DNA from: Rickettsiales bacterium
GTDB taxonomy: Bacteria > Pseudomonadota > Alphaproteobacteria > Rs-D84
DNA length: 64,000 bases
NCBI GenBank assembly: GCA_031266915.1
Contig: JAISAB010000007.1
Span: forward strand, 1 to 64,000
Direction: 5' to 3'
This document shows, piece by piece, positions 59,741 through 64,000 of this stretch. Under the pieces are notes generated by a model. That model was not told the origin of the DNA and made no database searches. It saw only the letters and a list, made by a program, of their open reading frames with translations. Numbering within the stretch: position 1 is the stretch's first letter; each line of letters opens with the position of its first letter. The translations under genes and the position numbers were made by a program.

Positions 59741-62731
59741 ATGAATACAATCAAAATACGCGGCGCGCGCGAAAACAATCTTAAGAATATAGACTTGGAC
59801 ATACCAAAGAACAAATTGGTGGTCTTTACCGGCGTGTCCGGTTCGGGCAAATCATCCCTGGCGTTCAACACTATTTATGCCGAGGGCCAGCGCCGGTACG
59901 TCGAATCGCTGTCGTCTTATGCGCGGCAGTTTTTGAACATGCAGAAAAAGCCCGACGTCGATTTAATCGAAGGACTGTCGCCCGCGATTTCCATCGAACA
60001 AAAGACGACATCGAAAAATCCTCGCTCGACGGTGGGCACGGTTACGGAAATTTACGATTATTTCAGATTGCTGTGGGCACGCATAGGGGTTCCTTACTCG
60101 CCGGTGACAGGGCTGCCTATCAAATCCCAGACGATCGCCGAAATGGTCGAATGGACGCGCGAGATTCCACCTGGCACCAAGATTTATATCATGGCCCCGC
60201 TGGTCCGCGACCGCAAGGGCGAATACAGAAAGGAAATCGCGTTTCTGATAAAGCAGGGGTACCAGCGCGCCGTCATAGACGGCGAGGTTTACGATTTGCA
60301 TTCCGCGCCGGCGCTGGATAAAAACAAAAAGCACAATATCTTTGTAATTGTCGACAGGCTTGTTTTGCCACAGCGCGAAGAGCGCAGAGCGCAGAGCGAA
60401 GGTTCCGCCGCTGCGCGTCGTGGCGAAAAGAAAAATTCGAAAACCGCGGCCGCCGGCAATAACGAATCAGCTTCGACCTGCGCTCTTCGCTCTGCGACCT
60501 CTGACGAATGCGAAGCATTCGACAGCAGGCTGTATTCATCGTTCGAAGGGTCGCTGCGGTTGGTTCCGGGCTCGGTTCTGGTGCGTCGGCTGGACACGGA
60601 CGAAGATATTTTATATTCCCAGAATTACGCCTGTCCGGTCAGCGGATTCACCGTGCCAAAGATAGAGCCGCGCCTGTTCAGCTTTAACGCGCCGATGGGC
60701 GCCTGCGCGGGCTGCGACGGGTTGGGCGTTCAGATGAACATGTCGCCGGATTTGATTATCCCGGACCCGTCGAAATCGATTCTGGGCGGGGCCATCGCGC
60801 CTTGGTCGCGCGGCGGAATGTTGTCCCAGTACGACCATTTGATGGAGGCCCTGAAGAAACAATACAAAATTCCGCTGGCCAAGCCTTGGCATGCGCTGAC
60901 TGATGAGCATAAGAACATCATCCTGTACGGCACGGGCGACACCCCGGTCAAAGTCAACTGGAACGGTTTCGAATATGAAAAGCCGTACGAGGGCGTCGTT
61001 CCGAATCTAGAGCGCCGCTGGCGCGAATCGGAATCCGAGGCCATGCGCGCTGAACTGTCAAAATACCAATCCCAAAAGCCATGCCCGGTCTGTCACGGCA
61101 AAAGGCTGAACGTCCAGGCGCTGTGCATCAAAATCAACGGCATGGACATCATGGACGCGTCCGCAATGCCGGTCGACGATTCGTTGGATTGGTTCCGCGA
61201 CTTGCCAAATCATCTGACCAAAAAAGAAAACGACATCGCGCGCATCGTCCTGCGCGAAATCACGTCCCGTTTGGAATTCCTGCGGAACGTCGGACTGGGT
61301 TATTTGACATTGTCCCGAATGGCCGGAACTTTGTCCGGCGGCGAGGCGCAGCGAATCAGGCTGGCATCGCAAATCGGCAGCGGCCTGTCGGGCGTTCTGT
61401 ACGTTTTGGACGAACCGTCCATCGGATTGCACCAGTCCGACAACGACAAGCTGCTGGACACGCTGAAGATGCTGCGCGACAAAGACAACACGGTCATCGT
61501 CGTCGAACACGACGAAGACGCGATGCGCGCGGCGGATTACTTGGTGGACATCGGGCGTAACGCCGGCGCGCACGGTGGCAATATCGTCGCGTGCGGCACG
61601 CCGGACGACGTCGTCAACAACTCGGAATCTCTGACCGGGCTGTATCTGTCCGGTCAAAAGACGATTCCGGTTCCGAAAAATCGCCGCAATGGCAACGGCA
61701 AAAAGATTGTTGTCAAAGGCGCGCGCGAAAACAATCTGAAGAACGTGGACGTCGAAATCCCGCTGGGAAAATTCGTCGCGCTGACGGGCGTGTCGGGCTC
61801 GGGCAAATCGACGCTGCTGCTGGACACATTGTATCCGTCGATTATGCGGGCGCTGTACAATTCTAAAATCGAATCGGGCGCGCACGACGTCATCACGGGG
61901 CTGGAACACATCGACAAAGTCGTGGACATCGACCAGTCGCCCATCGGCCGCACGCCGCGCAGCAACCCCGCGACCTATACGGGCGCATTCACGAACATCC
62001 GCGACTTTTTCGCATCGCTGCCCGAGGCCAAGGCGCGCGGATACGGGCCGGGCCGATTCAGTTTCAACGTCAAAGGCGGCCGGTGCGAGGCATGTCAGGG
62101 CGACGGCCAGATTAAAATCGAAATGAACTTTTTGGCGGACGTGTACGTCGAATGCGACAAGTGCCGCGGCCAGCGCTATAACGAAGAAACGCTGGCCGTC
62201 AAGTACAAAGGCAAATCCATCGCGGACGTTCTGGATATGACCGTCGACGAAGCGTTCCGGTTCTTTGTGAACGTTCCGCAAATCGCACGCAAGCTGGAAT
62301 TGCTGAAACGCGTCGGGCTGGATTATATCAAGGTCGGCCAGTCTTCATTAGACCTGTCCGGCGGCGAGGCCCAGCGGATTAAGCTGTCCAAGGAACTGTC
62401 GGCCCGCAGCACCGGACAGACATTGTATATCTTGGACGAGCCGACGACCGGCCTGCATTTCGAAGATATAAAAATGCTGCTGTCCGTTCTGCAGGAATTG
62501 GTCGACCAAGGCAACACCGTCGTCGTGATAGAACATAACCTGGAAGTAATCAAAACAGCGGACTGGATTATCGATTTGGGTCCCGCCGGCGGCGCGGCCG
62601 GCGGCCAGGTGGTCGCCGTCGGAACACCGGAACAGGTTGCCGCCAACAGCAATTCTGTCACAGGCAAATATTTGAAAAGATATTTGAAACCGGCCCAGAC
62701 GGTCCGGGCGAAACCGGCGCGCGGCCGCTAG
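59741..62731 (+). CDS. uvrA: Excinuclease ABC subunit A
   Basis: 996 residues. Two ABC cassettes: Walker [16 protein letters not shown] and [15 protein letters not shown], signatures [14 protein letters not shown] and [14 protein letters not shown]. Zinc fingers [16 protein letters not shown] and [15 protein letters not shown] with their partner Cys are present. It scans DNA for damage in nucleotide excision repair. Oddly, residues about 211-260 are an extra Ser/Ala/Arg stretch ([38 protein letters not shown]) created by an in-frame palindromic repeat, which lengthens the protein relative to the usual ~940. Confidence 0.96.
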   Translation: MNTIKIRGARENNLKNIDLDIPKNKLVVFTGVSGSGKSSLAFNTIYAEGQRRYVESLSSYARQFLNMQKKPDVDLIEGLSPAISIEQKTTSKNPRSTVGTVTEIYDYFRLLWARIGVPYSPVTGLPIKSQTIAEMVEWTREIPPGTKIYIMAPLVRDRKGEYRKEIAFLIKQGYQRAVIDGEVYDLHSAPALDKNKKHNIFVIVDRLVLPQREERRAQSEGSAAARRGEKKNSKTAAAGNNESASTCALRSATSDECEAFDSRLYSSFEGSLRLVPGSVLVRRLDTDEDILYSQNYACPVSGFTVPKIEPRLFSFNAPMGACAGCDGLGVQMNMSPDLIIPDPSKSILGGAIAPWSRGGMLSQYDHLMEALKKQYKIPLAKPWHALTDEHKNIILYGTGDTPVKVNWNGFEYEKPYEGVVPNLERRWRESESEAMRAELSKYQSQKPCPVCHGKRLNVQALCIKINGMDIMDASAMPVDDSLDWFRDLPNHLTKKENDIARIVLREITSRLEFLRNVGLGYLTLSRMAGTLSGGEAQRIRLASQIGSGLSGVLYVLDEPSIGLHQSDNDKLLDTLKMLRDKDNTVIVVEHDEDAMRAADYLVDIGRNAGAHGGNIVACGTPDDVVNNSESLTGLYLSGQKTIPVPKNRRNGNGKKIVVKGARENNLKNVDVEIPLGKFVALTGVSGSGKSTLLLDTLYPSIMRALYNSKIESGAHDVITGLEHIDKVVDIDQSPIGRTPRSNPATYTGAFTNIRDFFASLPEAKARGYGPGRFSFNVKGGRCEACQGDGQIKIEMNFLADVYVECDKCRGQRYNEETLAVKYKGKSIADVLDMTVDEAFRFFVNVPQIARKLELLKRVGLDYIKVGQSSLDLSGGEAQRIKLSKELSARSTGQTLYILDEPTTGLHFEDIKMLLSVLQELVDQGNTVVVIEHNLEVIKTADWIIDLGPAGGAAGGQVVAVGTPEQVAANSNSVTGKYLKRYLKPAQTVRAKPARGR
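60376..60524. repeat. In-frame palindromic element inside uvrA
   Basis: GCGAAGAGCGCAGAGCGCAG pairs with CTGCGCTCTTCGCTCTGCG across about 100 nt. It is the third copy of the GAGCG/CGCTC palindrome (others: nifJ, 19650-19795). It keeps the frame and encodes a disordered insert in UvrA. Confidence 0.75.
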
Positions 62732-62960
62732 CAATTAATAAAGAATAAAGAGTAAAGAATAGAGAATAAATGATGTACTCGGTCTAAGTTCTCCTCCTGT
62801 GGAGGAGTACGGTCGAAGACCGGGAGGTGGTTAGAGAAATTACGGCTGCGTCGCACTTACTTTATGACTGGATTGCTTCGCTGCGCTCGCAATGACACAG
62901 TGGTGGGTATTGGGTATCAGGTACATCATACATTATCCATCTCCATTAATTGTTGACTGG
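62732..62960. repeat. Repeat mosaic after uvrA
   Basis: AATAAAGAATAAAGAGTAAAG, GATGTACTCGGTCTAAG, CTCCTCCTGTGGAGGAG, GGGAGGTGG, then CTGGATTGCTTCGCTGCGCTCGCAATGACA and ATCATACATTATCC. Same order as at 17030 and 46470. No gene. Confidence 0.75.
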
Positions 62961-62962
62961 TT

Positions 62963-64000
62963 TTACTTAACCCGGCCGCGGACATCGACCAGCATTTCCG
63001 GAAATAGATGACCCTGACCATTGTTGTCTTTCAGATAACGCGCCAGTATTTCCAGTTGTTCTTTTTTCTTTAATTCTTCTTTCTTGCCCAGCATTACTTG
63101 TTTGTACATGCATACTGATTCCGATTCGCATGCGTCGCAGTCATAGAATTCGACGCCCAATTTCCGACCGTCGTTCAGCATGCGTGCCAATGTGCCGATA
63201 TTCGTAAAAACGTCTTTGGACGGCGTGGTCGGCATCGGTTTCTTTTTGCTGATGTTTCCCTTTTTGGTCGTCGTATATTTTGGCGGGTTGTCCAATGTTT
63301 TCTTGATGCCGTCGGCATTGGCCTTGAATACGCAGACAATCGTCTTGTACGGCAAATATATATCGTCAGGCTTGCATTTGCACACTTTCGTGACGATGTC
63401 GATTAATATTTTGGCAATGGTTTTTATCAGCGTTTTGCTCTTTTCCCAGTCTTTTTCATATGCGTCCTTGTATGAGACCACATCCAGAAACGTACCGTTG
63501 CCGGTCGCGATATTCCGCACAAAAAATTTCTTTTTCGGGTTGTATTCAAGACGCCAAACGCCGTTTTCTTTAACCTTGTATCCGTACGCTACTTCGATTT
63601 TCCAAGGGTCCTGGCGCGGGATTTTAAAGTCCTCGGATTTCAGCAGATTCAACCGGCGATAGCCCGGCTTGTACAATAACTTTTCGCCGGTGAATTTGAA
63701 ATAAGAAACGATTTCCCTACTGTCCTTGTCGGTATACCAAGGCTGCAGATTCATCCCTTCGAAAATGTTTTTGCCCTGGTAAAAGAATTCGGGGGTTAGA
63801 AGGGTTTGTCTGTATTCTTCGTCGAAATACTGATAGCTGACGGTCGAATCATACGGATGCAGAACGCTGAAATCATCTTCTCCATACATTAAATACTTTT
63901 TCCCGTCATCGGCGCTTTTAAACAGAACGATATTTTCTTCTGGGAACCAACCATCATGGTGCATGTAATACGTGCCTTTGAACAGCGGCGCCAGCCTTTT
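62963..64000 (-). CDS. Protein of unknown function, 5' end outside window
   Basis: The frame is open to the window edge (KRLAPLFKGTYYMHHDGWFP at the visible start), so the ATG at 63964 is probably internal. About 345 residues are visible. LMYGEDDFSVLHPYDSTVSY and YFKFTGEKLLYKPGYRRLNL are aromatic repeats. KVCKCKPDDIYLPYK and YDCDACESESVCMYKQ carry cysteines. The C-terminus LFPEMLVDVRGRVK is basic. Not recognised. Confidence 0.6.
   Translation of the reverse strand, partial: KRLAPLFKGTYYMHHDGWFPEENIVLFKSADDGKKYLMYGEDDFSVLHPYDSTVSYQYFDEEYRQTLLTPEFFYQGKNIFEGMNLQPWYTDKDSREIVSYFKFTGEKLLYKPGYRRLNLLKSEDFKIPRQDPWKIEVAYGYKVKENGVWRLEYNPKKKFFVRNIATGNGTFLDVVSYKDAYEKDWEKSKTLIKTIAKILIDIVTKVCKCKPDDIYLPYKTIVCVFKANADGIKKTLDNPPKYTTTKKGNISKKKPMPTTPSKDVFTNIGTLARMLNDGRKLGVEFYDCDACESESVCMYKQVMLGKKEELKKKEQLEILARYLKDNNGQGHLFPEMLVDVRGRVK

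Overview
The window looks like a chromosomal segment of an uncultured, probably anaerobic and host-associated alphaproteobacterium. The evidence is a CarD regulator, an LPS export pair, BamE-like, OmpA-like and autotransporter outer-membrane proteins, an FtsB/DusB/RodZ housekeeping set, and a full pyruvate:ferredoxin oxidoreductase. Many short palindromic and simple repeats also invade gene ends and even coding sequence, as in Rickettsia-like genomes. The lineage is inferred, not proven.

Layout: 0-0.7 kb, a secreted variable protein behind a structured leader. 0.9-3.1 kb, rpsB and tsf with an S23-like gene between them. 4.1-9.5 kb, tyrS, an EnvC-like activator, a degenerate Fic gene, a CtpA-type protease and a GNAT. 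9.5-16.3 kb, a structured RNA, a ClpP-fold protein, nifJ, a BamE-like lipoprotein and repeats. 16.4-26.7 kb, carD, a broken LamG gene, ssb, eno and a 1753-residue autotransporter. 27-30.6 kb, secreted or lipoprotein genes behind structured leaders and a split lysozyme. 30.9-37.8 kb, lptB/lptC, OmpA-like proteins and a trimeric autotransporter. 37.9-47.5 kb, two unknown anchored proteins, rho, a glycosyltransferase, a spanin-like pair, a ureohydrolase, tRNA-Pro and unknowns. 47.7-51.5 kb, a diversity-generating retroelement (DGR). 51.8-54.4 kb, an IbrA/IbrB-like operon and an XRE regulator. 54.5-56.5 kb, tRNA-Pro, a lysozyme/MuF-like protein, a lipoprotein and another XRE regulator. 56.9-64 kb, tRNA-Arg, ftsB, dusB, rodZ, uvrA and a partial gene.

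The main discovery is the DGR. The template repeat (51322-51451, minus strand) and the variable repeat at the 3' end of the secreted-protein gene at 47952-48500 are both 130 nt. By hand alignment they differ at 16 positions, and all 16 are adenines in the template. An SQ-motif reverse transcriptase and a 99-residue partner lie beside it. A paralogous target with a diverged variable region is the first gene of the window, 47 kb away.

A second, less expected system is a family of structured RNA leaders, seen six times (near 1, 9.5, 27.1, 29.7, 42.4 and 47.7 kb). Each has a promoter where visible, a hairpin X:X', a linker, a second copy of X, and in five cases a terminator immediately after it. 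X differs between copies while both pairings are kept, which argues for a conserved conformational switch. Five precede secreted-protein, lipoprotein or glycosyltransferase genes, including both DGR target paralogues. Simpler leaders with terminators stand before lysozyme-like genes and the trimeric autotransporter, so regulated termination of surface-gene transcripts may be a theme of this genome.
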